From Aquipseudomonas alcaligenes_A (lineage in GTDB: Bacteria > Pseudomonadota > Gammaproteobacteria > Pseudomonadales > Pseudomonadaceae), in the NCBI GenBank assembly GCA_048595745.1, contig CP184361.1: a DNA stretch of 64,000 nt. One strand, written 5' to 3'. The number at the start of each line of letters is the position of its first letter. Positions within the stretch are counted from its first letter, which is position 1. Below the pieces are notes generated by a model, which worked only from the letters and a program-made list of their open reading frames with translations, was not told where the DNA came from and ran no database searches. The position numbers and the translations under genes are program-made. Shown here in pieces: positions 33,528 to 42,426 of the stretch.

Positions 33528-36500
33528 CTAGTGCTGTTCCAGGGCCGTCGGCTTTTTCTTGCGGCTCAGCTTATCGCTCATGGACTCCACCAGCAGGTAG
33601 AACATCGGGATCAGGAAGGTGGCCAGCAGGGTAGCGGCGAGCATGCCGCCAATCACCCCGGTACCGATGGAGTGCCGGCTGGCCGAACCGGCGCCGGTGC
33701 TGATGGCCAGGGGCACACAACCGAGAATGAACGCCAGCGAGGTCATCACGATCGGGCGGAAACGCAGCTTGGCTGCCTCGAAGGCAGCATCGAAGATGCT
33801 CTTGCCTTCGGCCCGCAGCAGCACGGCGAATTCGACGATCAGGATGGCATTCTTCGCCGCCAGGCCGATCAATGTCACCAGACCGACCTGGAAGTACACG
33901 TCGTTCTGAATGCCGCGCAACCAGACGGCGAGGATCGCCCCGAACACCGCGAAGGGCACTGCGGTGACCACTGCCAGCGGCAGAGTCCAGCGCTCGTACT
34001 GGGCGGCCAGGATGAGGAACACCATGATCAGGCCAAAGATGAAAGCCGTGCTGCCAGAGCCCTGGGTAGCCAGCTCCTGATAGGCTGAACCGATCCAGCC
34101 GACGGTGTAGTCGCTGCCAAGCACCTCGCCGGCCACTTCCTGGATCGCCGCCAGCGCCTGGCCCGAGCTGTAGCCCGGAGCCGGGCCGCCGAGGAACTTG
34201 GCCGAGGGGTAGACGTTGAAGCGTGCATAGGTATCAGGCCCGAGAATACGCTGCACCTTGATCAGGCTGGTCAGCGGCACCAGATCACCACCACTGGCCC
34301 TTACATAGACCTGCGAGAGATCTTCCGGCTTGCGACGGAACTCCGACTCGGACTGCAGACTGACCTGCCAGGTCCGTCCGTACAACGTGAAGTCGTTGAC
34401 GTAGTAACTGCCGAAGGTCGACTGCATCGCCGTGAATACGTCGCTGATCGACACGCCCAGGGCGCGCGCCTTGGTGCGATCGAGGTCGATGTAGTACTGA
34501 GGCACACTGGCATTGAAAGTGGTCTGTACCCCCGCCAGTTCGGGACGTTTCTGCGCGGCAGCAACGAAGGCCTGAACCTTGGCCGCCAGCTCCGCGACAC
34601 TGCCTCCGCTGCGATCCTGGATGTAGCCCTCGAAACCACCCGTGGTGCTCATGCCGGTGATGGGCGGCGGGTTGAAACTCATGACCACGCCGTCTTTTTC
34701 GCTGAGCCCCATGCCCATGAATTCGCGGGTCAGGTTGCGTGCATCAAGCTCAGGGGTGGTGCGCTCGGACCAGTCCTTCAGCGGTACGAAACTGACCCCG
34801 GAGTTGGTTCTCTGTCCGGATGTCAGCACATCGAAGCCGGCAAAGGTGACCACATCCTGCACCGCCGGATGCTTCATCAGTTGCTGCGAGAAATCGCTGG
34901 TCAGCGCATCGGTACGGTTGATGGAGGCTGCCGGCGGCAACACGTAGGCATTGATCACGTAGCCCTGGTCTTCATCGGGCACCAGCGAGCCGGGGACGCG
35001 GGTGAACAGGACCGCCATGATGGCGATCATGCCGCCGAACAGCAGCAGTCCGACGATCGAGCGTTTGAGGAAGAACGCCACGCCGGCCCCGTAGGCCTCG
35101 GTCACCCTGTCGAAGAACCGGTTGAACGCGCGGAAAGGCGCCGCCGGCTCGCGATGCTCCGGCTTGAGCATCAGCGCACAGAGCGCGGGCGACAGGGTCA
35201 GCGCCACGATGCCGGAGATCACCACCGACACGGCGATGGTGATGGCGAACTGACGATACATCTCGCCCGCCAGCCCTCCGAGGAAGCCCACCGGGACAAA
35301 CACGGCGCAGAGCACCAGTACGATGGCAATGATCGGCCCGGTCACCTCCTCCATGGCCTCGATCGCCGCCTCGCGGGCATTGAGCTTCTTGGTACGCATT
35401 ACCCGCTCGACGTTCTCGATGACCACGATCGCGTCGTCCACCACGATACCGATGGCCAACACCAGGCCGAACAGCGTCAGCAGGTTGATGGAGAACCCCA
35501 GCGCGTACATGCCGGCGAAGGTGCCGACCAGCGACACCGGAATGGCCAGCACCGGGATCAGCGTGGCGCGCCAGTTCTGCAGGAAGATGAAGACCACCAG
35601 CACGACCAGTACCAGCGCCTCGAAGAAGGTGTGGATCACCTCCTCGATAGACACCTCGACGAAGCGGGTGGTGTCATAGGGAATCTTGTAGGTAATGCCC
35701 TCGGGGAAGCGCTCCGCCAGGCGATCCATGGTTTCGCGCACCGCGTCCGCGGCATCCAGCGCGTTGGCGCCCGGCTGCAGGTAGATACCAAAGGCGGCGT
35801 TCTGCTGGCCATTCAGGCTGGTGACCACCGAGTAGTCCTGAGCACCCAGCTCGATACGCGCCACATCACCCAGGCGCAGGCTGGCACCCGTGGCGTCGGA
35901 ACGCAGGATCACGCTCTCGAACTCCTTCGGATCCTTGAAGCGGCCCTGGGTGGTCACCGTGTAGGTGAAGTCCTGCGGTGTCTGCAGCGGTTGCTGGCCG
36001 AAGCTGCCGGCGGCGAACTGGGAGTTCTGCTCGCGGATGGCGTTGACCACGTCGGTCGGCGTCAGGTCATACTGCGCCAGCTTGTCCGGACGCAGCCAGA
36101 TCCGCATCGAGTAGTTCTTGGAGCCGAACTGGCTGACATCGCCAATACCCGGTAGGCGCTTGAGTTCGTCAATGACGTTGATCAGCGCGTAGTTGGAGAT
36201 GAACACCGGATCCTTGGAGTTGTCTGGCGAATAGAGCGTGACCACCTGGAGGATGTCCGAAGACTTCTTCTCCACCTTCACGCCCTGCCGACGGACCTCC
36301 TCCGGCAGCTTGGCCAGGGCCGCCTGCACCCGGTTGTTGACGTCGATGGTGGCCTGGTCGGGATCGCGGCCCACCTCGAAGTACACCGACAGACTCATGC
36401 TGCCACTGCTGGCCGAGTTGGACAGCTGATAGATCATGCCCTCGACACCGTTGATCTGCTGCTCCAGCGGGGCTGCCACGGTCTCGGCGATGACCTGGGC

Positions 36501-36662
36501 ACTGGCGCCCGGGTAACTGGCCGATACCGACACCTGGGGCGGCAGAATCTGCGGGTACTGGGCGATGGGCAGGGACTTCATCGCCGCCAGACCGGCGAGG
36601 ATGATCACGATCGAGATGACCGCGGCGAAGACCGGACGGTCAATGAAGAATTTCGAAATCAC
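33528..36662 (-). CDS. RND (HAE-1) efflux permease
   Basis: 1,044 residues. FFIDRPVFAAVISIVIILAGL helix at the N-terminus, two large periplasmic loops, twelve helices, and the proton-relay Asp pair in IGIVVDDAIVVIENVE. Trimeric inner-membrane pump of the hydrophobe/amphiphile exporter class (AcrB, MexB, MexF kin), which expels drugs and solvents with the adaptor encoded just upstream. No outer-membrane factor gene is in the operon. I cannot assign a Mex name. Confidence 0.95.
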   Translation of the reverse strand: MISKFFIDRPVFAAVISIVIILAGLAAMKSLPIAQYPQILPPQVSVSASYPGASAQVIAETVAAPLEQQINGVEGMIYQLSNSASSGSMSLSVYFEVGRDPDQATIDVNNRVQAALAKLPEEVRRQGVKVEKKSSDILQVVTLYSPDNSKDPVFISNYALINVIDELKRLPGIGDVSQFGSKNYSMRIWLRPDKLAQYDLTPTDVVNAIREQNSQFAAGSFGQQPLQTPQDFTYTVTTQGRFKDPKEFESVILRSDATGASLRLGDVARIELGAQDYSVVTSLNGQQNAAFGIYLQPGANALDAADAVRETMDRLAERFPEGITYKIPYDTTRFVEVSIEEVIHTFFEALVLVVLVVFIFLQNWRATLIPVLAIPVSLVGTFAGMYALGFSINLLTLFGLVLAIGIVVDDAIVVIENVERVMRTKKLNAREAAIEAMEEVTGPIIAIVLVLCAVFVPVGFLGGLAGEMYRQFAITIAVSVVISGIVALTLSPALCALMLKPEHREPAAPFRAFNRFFDRVTEAYGAGVAFFLKRSIVGLLLFGGMIAIMAVLFTRVPGSLVPDEDQGYVINAYVLPPAASINRTDALTSDFSQQLMKHPAVQDVVTFAGFDVLTSGQRTNSGVSFVPLKDWSERTTPELDARNLTREFMGMGLSEKDGVVMSFNPPPITGMSTTGGFEGYIQDRSGGSVAELAAKVQAFVAAAQKRPELAGVQTTFNASVPQYYIDLDRTKARALGVSISDVFTAMQSTFGSYYVNDFTLYGRTWQVSLQSESEFRRKPEDLSQVYVRASGGDLVPLTSLIKVQRILGPDTYARFNVYPSAKFLGGPAPGYSSGQALAAIQEVAGEVLGSDYTVGWIGSAYQELATQGSGSTAFIFGLIMVFLILAAQYERWTLPLAVVTAVPFAVFGAILAVWLRGIQNDVYFQVGLVTLIGLAAKNAILIVEFAVLLRAEGKSIFDAAFEAAKLRFRPIVMTSLAFILGCVPLAISTGAGSASRHSIGTGVIGGMLAATLLATFLIPMFYLLVESMSDKLSRKKKPTALEQH

Positions 36663-36674
36663 GGGCCGCGCTCC

Positions 36675-37832
36675 TTACTGCTGGGGCTGCGCGGCGGGCG
36701 CGGCACTGACAACCTTGACCGGCGCATTCGGCCGCACCTTGGGCAGGCCCTCGACAATGACCCGATCGCCGGCGGCAATCCCGCTGTCGACGACCCAGCG
36801 CCCAGCCGCGGTGTGCGCGGTGGTGACCGGACGGATACGCGCCAGCCCCTGATCGTCCACCACAAACACGAAGGTGCCATTCGGCCCCTGGGACACAGCG
36901 CGCTCGGGAACAGTAACGGCATTGGGCTTGCTGATGCCCTTGACCATCACCCGCACAAACTGTCCGGGCATCAGCGCCTGTTCCGGGTTGGGCACCACGG
37001 CGCGCACGCTGACGGTGCCCGTGCTGCGATCGATGGTGCTGTCGGTGAAGTCGACCTTGCCTTCCAGCGGGTAGCTGGAGCCGTCGCCAAACTTGATTTC
37101 CACACTCATCTGCTGACCGCCCTCGCGCACCAGGCTGCCGCTCTGCAGGCCACTGCGCACGCTGGATACCTCGCGATCCGGCGCGGCGAAATTGACATAG
37201 ATGGGATCAAGCTGGGTGATCTGAGTCAGCAGGCTGGCGTTGGGGTCTCCGGCCACCATCAGGCTGCCCTCGGATACCGTCTCCTTGCTGGTGATGCCCG
37301 AGATGGGGGCCTCTACCGTGGTGTAGTCGAGGTCGATCTGCTTGGACTGCACCTCGGCCTTGGCCGCCTCGATATTGGCCTTGCTCTGCTCGAAGTTGGA
37401 CACGGCGTTGTCCAGCTCGCTCTCGCTGGCAAAGCCCTTGCGCTGCAGTTCACGAATCCGTTTCAGGTCACGCTCGGTCTGCCGGTAGCGCGCCTGCTCC
37501 TGGGCCAGCGCGCCCTTGGCGCGGGCCAGCGCGGCCTGGTAGGGCCGAGGGTCGATGCGAAACAGCACCTGCCCCTGCTTGACCTGGCTGCCCTCCAGGT
37601 AAGTGCGCTCCTGCAGGATGCCACTGACCTGAGCCCGCACCTGCACCTCGCGGTAACCCGCGGTGCGCGCCGGATACTCGAACTGCAGCGGCAGCGACTC
37701 GACCTTGGCCGCCTCGACCAGCACCTCCGGCGGCGGCATCTGCTGAGCGCTCTCTGCGGCATACAGCGCCGGGGCGATGAGCACCCCCAGAGCCAGCGTG
37801 GTGAGCGCGAGAGCATGGGAGCGAGCAAGCAT
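36675..37832 (-). CDS. RND efflux adaptor (membrane fusion protein)
   Basis: 385 residues. AAGGAG before the ATG; signal peptide ending LYAAES (no lipobox cysteine seen, unlike MexA). Barrel-sandwich and hairpin regions: VRAQVSGILQERTYLEGSQV, a coiled-coil hairpin (~100-165) and IDLDYTTVEAPISGI. Periplasmic adaptor for the pump gene 12 bp downstream. A ~240-bp upstream region with no gene probably carries the promoter; no regulator gene is linked. Confidence 0.94.
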   Translation of the reverse strand: MLARSHALALTTLALGVLIAPALYAAESAQQMPPPEVLVEAAKVESLPLQFEYPARTAGYREVQVRAQVSGILQERTYLEGSQVKQGQVLFRIDPRPYQAALARAKGALAQEQARYRQTERDLKRIRELQRKGFASESELDNAVSNFEQSKANIEAAKAEVQSKQIDLDYTTVEAPISGITSKETVSEGSLMVAGDPNASLLTQITQLDPIYVNFAAPDREVSSVRSGLQSGSLVREGGQQMSVEIKFGDGSSYPLEGKVDFTDSTIDRSTGTVSVRAVVPNPEQALMPGQFVRVMVKGISKPNAVTVPERAVSQGPNGTFVFVVDDQGLARIRPVTTAHTAAGRWVVDSGIAAGDRVIVEGLPKVRPNAPVKVVSAAPAAQPQQ

Positions 37833-38070
37833 CGGGTCTTCTCCTTGACGTCAGGATCGGGCAGGGCCCTTTAAATGAAGGGCCATGCTAGTGACATAGT
37901 TTCAGGCGTGTAAACAGGAACACGGGGCAATAATCGCTAAAGAGCGTTCCACCAGAACACAGCCTAGCCCTATTGACGAGAGCCGACATGGGCAACAGCG
38001 CAGCGGCGGCACGCCGTCACCCGTGCGCCCGAGCGCGCACAACGAGACCTGCGCCGGCGGGTGTCGCAGC

Positions 38071-38268
38071 CTAGGCTGGCTCGGCCGGGTAACCCTGCGC
38101 GCGGACAGCGGCCAACAGCTGCTCCAGATCCAGGCGACTGGCGACCCGCACCTCGCCATTCGCCAGATCGACCTGTACATCCGCCGCCGGGTCCTCGGCC
38201 TGCACCGCCTCGGTGATGGCACGAACACAGTGACCGCAGGACATACCGGAAACTTTCAGAATCTGCAT
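38071..38268 (-). CDS. copZ: Copper chaperone CopZ-like, single HMA domain
   Basis: 65 residues with the metal-binding motif GMSCGHC (Cys11, Cys14) in a ferredoxin-like HMA domain. Carries Cu(I) in the cytosol and hands it to CopA, encoded 670 bp away in the opposite direction. A CueR-type promoter is visible upstream at 38322-38352. Confidence 0.92.
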   Translation of the reverse strand: MQILKVSGMSCGHCVRAITEAVQAEDPAADVQVDLANGEVRVASRLDLEQLLAAVRAQGYPAEPA

Positions 38269-38321
38269 AACCTATACCTCTGATTGGGGTGACCATGAGC
38301 CTTGTCGAGGGCTCTGCGAAC

Positions 38322-38352
38322 AGTTTCAAGCCTGCCACGATGGCAAGGTCAA
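38322..38352 (-). promoter_or_regulatory. CueR-type promoter of copZ
   Basis: Minus strand: -35 TTGACC (38352-38347), 19-nt spacer with the dyad ACCTTGCC...GGCAGGCT (38349-38329, one arm imperfect), -10-like GAAACT (38327-38322). Long 19-nt spacing with a dyad inside is the MerR-family hallmark. About 50 bp before the copZ start. Confidence 0.65.
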
Positions 38353-38418
38353 GCCCTGTGACTTGTAGTCGCGACTGACCTGGCCCAAGCTGGCAACAGG
38401 CTTCAGGAGAAACCCGTC

Positions 38419-38865
38419 ATGCGCCTGCCAATTGCCCTGCTCGCCCTGCTCTGCCTGCCCGTGTGGGCCGACGAGTCGGTGCCGGAGCCGGCCACCATGA
38501 TGCCCGCCCCCGCCCCGCAACCGGCCAGCGTGCCGCTGGCCCCGATGACCCTGCCAACCCCCATCGACTATGGCGTGCTGATCGTCTCGCGCGAGCGCCT
38601 GGAGGTTTCCACGCCCTGCGATATCGGCCTGTACCTGCAGGGCAACCTGACGGCGCGCCTATACCAGGGACAGTCGATCACGCTGAACCTGCCTCCGGGC
38701 AAGGTGCAGGTGCGCCTTGGTCAGCTTGGTGGCCACCAGTGCCAGCCACGCTTCGAGCAGTTGCGCAGCCAGACCCTGCAGATACAGACCGGCGAGGTGC
38801 TCAAGTACCGCATCGCCATGGACTCGCTCGGCCTGCAGCTGATCCCGGCACCGCAGAATTATTGA
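38419..38865 (+). CDS. Exported hypothetical protein, 148 aa
   Basis: Signal peptide 1-17 (ending VWA), a Pro/Ala-rich linker (~20-45), then a compact beta domain with two Cys (STPCDIGLY, GGHQCQPRF) that may form a disulfide. AGGAGA lies before the ATG. It lies between copZ and copA, divergent to copZ. No family recognised; the copper link is by location only. Confidence 0.72.
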   Translation: MRLPIALLALLCLPVWADESVPEPATMMPAPAPQPASVPLAPMTLPTPIDYGVLIVSRERLEVSTPCDIGLYLQGNLTARLYQGQSITLNLPPGKVQVRLGQLGGHQCQPRFEQLRSQTLQIQTGEVLKYRIAMDSLGLQLIPAPQNY

Positions 38866-38880
38866 AGATGCGAGCGGGGC

Positions 38881-38911
38881 TTGACCTTGCCCCTGTGTCA
38901 AGGTTGATCCT
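38881..38911 (+). promoter_or_regulatory. CueR-type promoter/operator of copA
   Basis: -35 TTGACC (38881-38886), 19-nt spacer containing the perfect dyad ACCTTG...CAAGGT (38884-38904), -10-like GATCCT (38906-38911). The layout equals known MerR/CueR copper promoters. It lies 27 bp before copA. CueR is encoded at the end of the same operon, so this would also autoregulate it. Confidence 0.75.
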
Positions 38912-38937
38912 GTGGGCGAATCGAGGAGGAATCGCCC

Positions 38938-41310
38938 ATGTCCAACCTGCAAACCTTCGATCTGCCCATTGCGGGAATGACCTGCGCCAGCTGCGCAGGC
39001 CGCGTCGAGCGTGCCCTGAGCCGAGTGCCCGAGGTCGAGCAAAGCAGCGTCAACCTGGCCACCGAGCAGGCCCGGGTAACCGCCCCGCGCGAACGCCTGG
39101 ACGAGCTGCTGGCAGCCGTCGAGCAAGCCGGCTATTCGGTACCGCTGCAGAGCCTGGAGCTGACCCTCGGCGGCATGACCTGTGCCAGCTGCGCCGGACG
39201 CATCGAGCGAGTGCTGCTGAAAGTGGCTGGAGTGCGCCGCGTCAGCGTCAACCTGGCCAGCGAGCGCGCCCATGTCGAGATGCTTGCGGGCACCCCCAGT
39301 GCCGTGCTGATCGCCGCTGTCGAAAACGCCGGCTACACCGCCAGCCTGCACGACGCCGCGCCGGCCTACGATCCACAGACTGCCCTGCGCCGCGAGCGTC
39401 TGGCGGTGATCCTCGCCCTGCTGCTGGCCTTCCCACTGGTGGTGCCGATGCTGGCCGGGCACTGGATGTTGCCGGCCTGGGTTCAGTTCCTGCTGGCCAC
39501 GCCGGTGCAGTTCGTCCTCGGCGCGCGCTTCTACAAGGCGGCCTGGAAGGCAGTGAGGGCCGGCAGCGGCAACATGGACCTGCTGGTGGCCCTGGGTACC
39601 AGCGCCGCCTATGGCCTGAGCCTGTATCTCTGGGCCACGGCCGAACACCCTGTGCCGCACCTGTATTTCGAAGCCTCGTCGGTGGTCATCGCCCTGGTGT
39701 TGCTCGGCAAGTACCTGGAAAGCCGCGCCAAGCGCCAGACCAGCGCCGCCATCCGCGCCCTCGAGGCGCTACGCCCGGAACGCGCTACCCGCCTGGTCGA
39801 CGGCCGCGAGGAAGAGGTGGCGATCGCCACCCTGCGCCTGGACGATAGGGTGGTGGTGCGCCCCGGCGAGCGCTTCCCGGTGGACGGCGACGTGCTCGAA
39901 GGCCACAGCCAGGCCGACGAGGCGCTGATCAGCGGCGAAAGCCTGCCGGTCGCCAAGGCGCCGGGTGATAGGGTCACCGGCGGCGCCATCAATGGCGAGG
40001 GCCGCCTGATCGTGCGCACCACGGCGCTGGGCGGCGAGACGGTACTGGCGCGGATCATCCGCCTGGTCGAGGACGCCCAGGCCGCCAAGGCGCCGATCCA
40101 AAAGCTGGTGGACCGTGTCAGCGCGGTGTTCGTCCCCGCCGTGCTGCTGATCGCACTGCTCACCCTCGGCGGCTGGCTGCTCGCCGGTGCCGGCCTGGAG
40201 CAGGCGCTGATCAACGCGGTGGCAGTACTGGTGATCGCCTGCCCCTGTGCCCTGGGCCTGGCCACCCCGGCGGCGATCATGGCCGGCACCGGCGTGGCGG
40301 CGCGCCATGGCATCCTGATCAAGGACGCCGAAGCCCTGGAGCTGGCACACAAGGTCACCGTGGTGGCCTTCGACAAGACCGGCACCCTTACCTCCGGCCA
40401 GCCGCGCATCGTCCACCTGGCCAGCGAGAACATCGAGGAAAGCGAGCTGCTGCGCCTGGCCGGCGCCTTGCAGCAGGGTAGCGAACACCCGCTGGCGCGC
40501 GCTGTACTCGACGCGGCAGGCGAGCGCGGCCTCACCCTACCGCCGCTGGCCACCAGCCAGGCCCTGGCCGGTCGCGGCATACGCGGTGAAGTCGAAGGCC
40601 GCGCACTGGCTCTGGGCAACCAGCGCCTGTTCGACGAACTGCAACTCGACAGCCCGCTGCGCGAGCAGGCTACGGCCTGGGAGGCCGAGGGGCGCACCCT
40701 GTCCTGGCTGATCGAACAGAGCGAGCCTGCCCGTGTGCTGGGCCTGCTGGCCTTCGGAGACAGCCTCAAGGCAGGCGCTGCGGCGGCCGTCGCCGCACTG
40801 CGCGAACAGGGCATCGAGAGCCACCTGATCAGCGGTGACAACGCCGGCAGCGCCAATGCCGTGGGCCGCGCCCTGGGCATCGACCGGGTGCATGCCCAGG
40901 TTTTGCCGGCAGACAAGGCGGCCCATGTCGCCGCGCTGAAGCGCGCAGGCATCAGCGTGGCCATGGTCGGCGACGGCATCAATGACGCCCCAGCACTGGC
41001 CGCCGCCGACGTCGGCATCGCCATGGGCGGCGGCACCGATGTGGCCATGCACGCCGCCGGTATCACCCTGATGCGCGGCGACCCGCGCCTGGTACCAGCC
41101 GCGCTGGAGATCAGCCGGCGCACCTGGCGCAAGATCCAGCAGAACCTGTTCTGGGCCTTCATCTACAACCTGGTGGGCATCCCACTGGCGGCTGCCGGCC
41201 TGCTCAACCCGATGCTGGCCGGCGCGGCCATGGCCCTGTCCAGCGTCAGCGTGCTGAGCAATGCGCTGCTGCTCAATGCCTGGAAGCCCGATACGGAGAA
41301 ACGCCCATGA
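38938..41310 (+). CDS. copA: Copper-exporting P1B-type ATPase CopA
   Basis: 790 residues. Two N-terminal HMA domains with GMTCASC at 13-19 and 79-85, eight membrane helices, CPC at 435-437 in the transport path, phosphorylated Asp479 in DKTGT, SEHP, and GDGINDAPAL hinge. Pumps Cu(I) out of the cytosol. Has a CueR-type promoter 27 bp upstream, and its stop overlaps the cueR start by 4 bp. Confidence 0.97.
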   Translation: MSNLQTFDLPIAGMTCASCAGRVERALSRVPEVEQSSVNLATEQARVTAPRERLDELLAAVEQAGYSVPLQSLELTLGGMTCASCAGRIERVLLKVAGVRRVSVNLASERAHVEMLAGTPSAVLIAAVENAGYTASLHDAAPAYDPQTALRRERLAVILALLLAFPLVVPMLAGHWMLPAWVQFLLATPVQFVLGARFYKAAWKAVRAGSGNMDLLVALGTSAAYGLSLYLWATAEHPVPHLYFEASSVVIALVLLGKYLESRAKRQTSAAIRALEALRPERATRLVDGREEEVAIATLRLDDRVVVRPGERFPVDGDVLEGHSQADEALISGESLPVAKAPGDRVTGGAINGEGRLIVRTTALGGETVLARIIRLVEDAQAAKAPIQKLVDRVSAVFVPAVLLIALLTLGGWLLAGAGLEQALINAVAVLVIACPCALGLATPAAIMAGTGVAARHGILIKDAEALELAHKVTVVAFDKTGTLTSGQPRIVHLASENIEESELLRLAGALQQGSEHPLARAVLDAAGERGLTLPPLATSQALAGRGIRGEVEGRALALGNQRLFDELQLDSPLREQATAWEAEGRTLSWLIEQSEPARVLGLLAFGDSLKAGAAAAVAALREQGIESHLISGDNAGSANAVGRALGIDRVHAQVLPADKAAHVAALKRAGISVAMVGDGINDAPALAAADVGIAMGGGTDVAMHAAGITLMRGDPRLVPAALEISRRTWRKIQQNLFWAFIYNLVGIPLAAAGLLNPMLAGAAMALSSVSVLSNALLLNAWKPDTEKRP

Positions 41311-41705
41311 ACATCGGTCAGGCCGCCAAGCACAGTGGACTCAGCGCCAAGATGATCCGCTACTACGAATCCATTGGCTTGCTACACCCCGCCGGGCGCA
41401 GCGACAGCGGCTACCGCCGCTACGCAGAGCAGGATCTGCACGTGCTGGCTTTCATCAAGCGCTCGCGCGATCTGGGCTTCTCGCTGGAGGAAGTCGGCAA
41501 GCTGCTGGCCCTGTGGCAGGACCGCGAGCGCGCCAGCGCCGACGTCAAGACGCTGGCCCTGGCCCACGTCGACGCACTGAACCGCAAGATCGCCGAACTG
41601 AGTGCGCTGCGCGACACCCTGAGCGACTTGGTGGAGCATTGCCAGGGCGACCACCGCCCGGATTGCCCGATCCTCAGAGACCTGGAAGGCTCCTGCTGCC
41701 ACTGA
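41307..41705 (+). CDS. cueR: Cu(I)-responsive MerR-family regulator CueR
   Basis: 132 residues: MerR HTH (MNIGQAAKHSGLSAKMIRYY), dimerisation helix, and metal loop HCQGDHRPDCPIL with Cys112 and Cys120, the same positions as in E. coli CueR. Senses Cu(I), remodels the long-spacer promoters of copA and copZ. ATGA overlap with copA makes the two co-translated. In many Pseudomonas cueR is transcribed with or next to copA; here it is downstream. Confidence 0.96.
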   Translation: MNIGQAAKHSGLSAKMIRYYESIGLLHPAGRSDSGYRRYAEQDLHVLAFIKRSRDLGFSLEEVGKLLALWQDRERASADVKTLALAHVDALNRKIAELSALRDTLSDLVEHCQGDHRPDCPILRDLEGSCCH

Positions 41706-41712
41706 GATGAAA

Positions 41713-41734
41713 AAAGGGAGCCGCAGCTCCCTTT
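41713..41734. terminator. Bidirectional terminator between cueR and ftnA
   Basis: Perfect 9-bp stem AAAGGGAGC/GCTCCCTTT with loop CGCA, with an A-run on the left and T's on the right of the stem, between convergent genes. Confidence 0.85.
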
Positions 41735-41752
41735 AAGCCCACTGTGTCGCCG

Positions 41753-42217
41753 TCAGGCCTGTGACTGCAGGTAGTTCTGCAGGCCGATGCGCTCGATTAA
41801 ACCGAGCTGCTTTTCCAGCCAGTAGGCATGGTCTTCCTCGGTATCGTGCAGCTGCACCTCGAGAATCTCGCGGCTGATGTAGTCGCCATGCTGCTCGCAC
41901 AACTCGATCCCCTTGGCCAGGGCCGCACGCACTTCGTATTCCAGCTTGAGGTCGCTCTTGAGCATCTCCGGCACGGTGGCGCCCGGGTGCATCTTCTTCG
42001 GCCGCATGTCCGGCGTCCCCTCGAGGAACAGGATGCGCTTGAGCAGCGCATCGGCGTGCTCGGTTTCCTCCTCCATCTCGTGGTTGATCCGCTCGTAGAG
42101 CTTCTCGAAGCCCCAGTCCTGGTACATCCGCGAATGCAGGAAATACTGGTCGCGAGCCGCCAGCTCTCCGCGCAGCAGCTCCTTGAGATATTCAACGACT
42201 TCGGTCGCGCCTTTCAT
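41753..42217 (-). CDS. ftnA: Heme-free bacterial ferritin (bacterioferritin family)
   Basis: 154 residues, the usual bacterioferritin length. Ferroxidase ligands Glu18, Glu51 and His54 are in place (LLRGELAARDQYF, INHEMEEETEHAD). Residue 52, the heme-ligand Met of E. coli Bfr, is Thr here, as in P. aeruginosa FtnA, so it should not bind heme. It stores iron as a 24-mer shell. Next to cueR, as in P. aeruginosa-like order. An AT-poor region upstream has a weak TTCTCATTG that could be half of a Fur box. Confidence 0.92.
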   Translation of the reverse strand: MKGATEVVEYLKELLRGELAARDQYFLHSRMYQDWGFEKLYERINHEMEEETEHADALLKRILFLEGTPDMRPKKMHPGATVPEMLKSDLKLEYEVRAALAKGIELCEQHGDYISREILEVQLHDTEEDHAYWLEKQLGLIERIGLQNYLQSQA

Positions 42218-42426
42218 GACTCGTGCCCTGCTAAAACCCTATCCAGATAGGCAGCTTCGACCCTCCGACGGGATTGGTCAAGCCGCAGAACAACATCCCT
42301 CACGGAGCGATTCTCATTGGCGCAAAGCCGCATGGCAGCTGGGTTGCAGGAACAAAACCCGCTAGCAATCGCAAGCGGTTCGCAGGGGTAAAAATCTGTC
42401 ATTCGACGGTGCCAGCGCCACCCCGT

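Noticed and set aside
42300..42330. Fur box before ftnA
   Set aside because: Only a half-site TTCTCATTG is seen, without the second inverted half at proper spacing.
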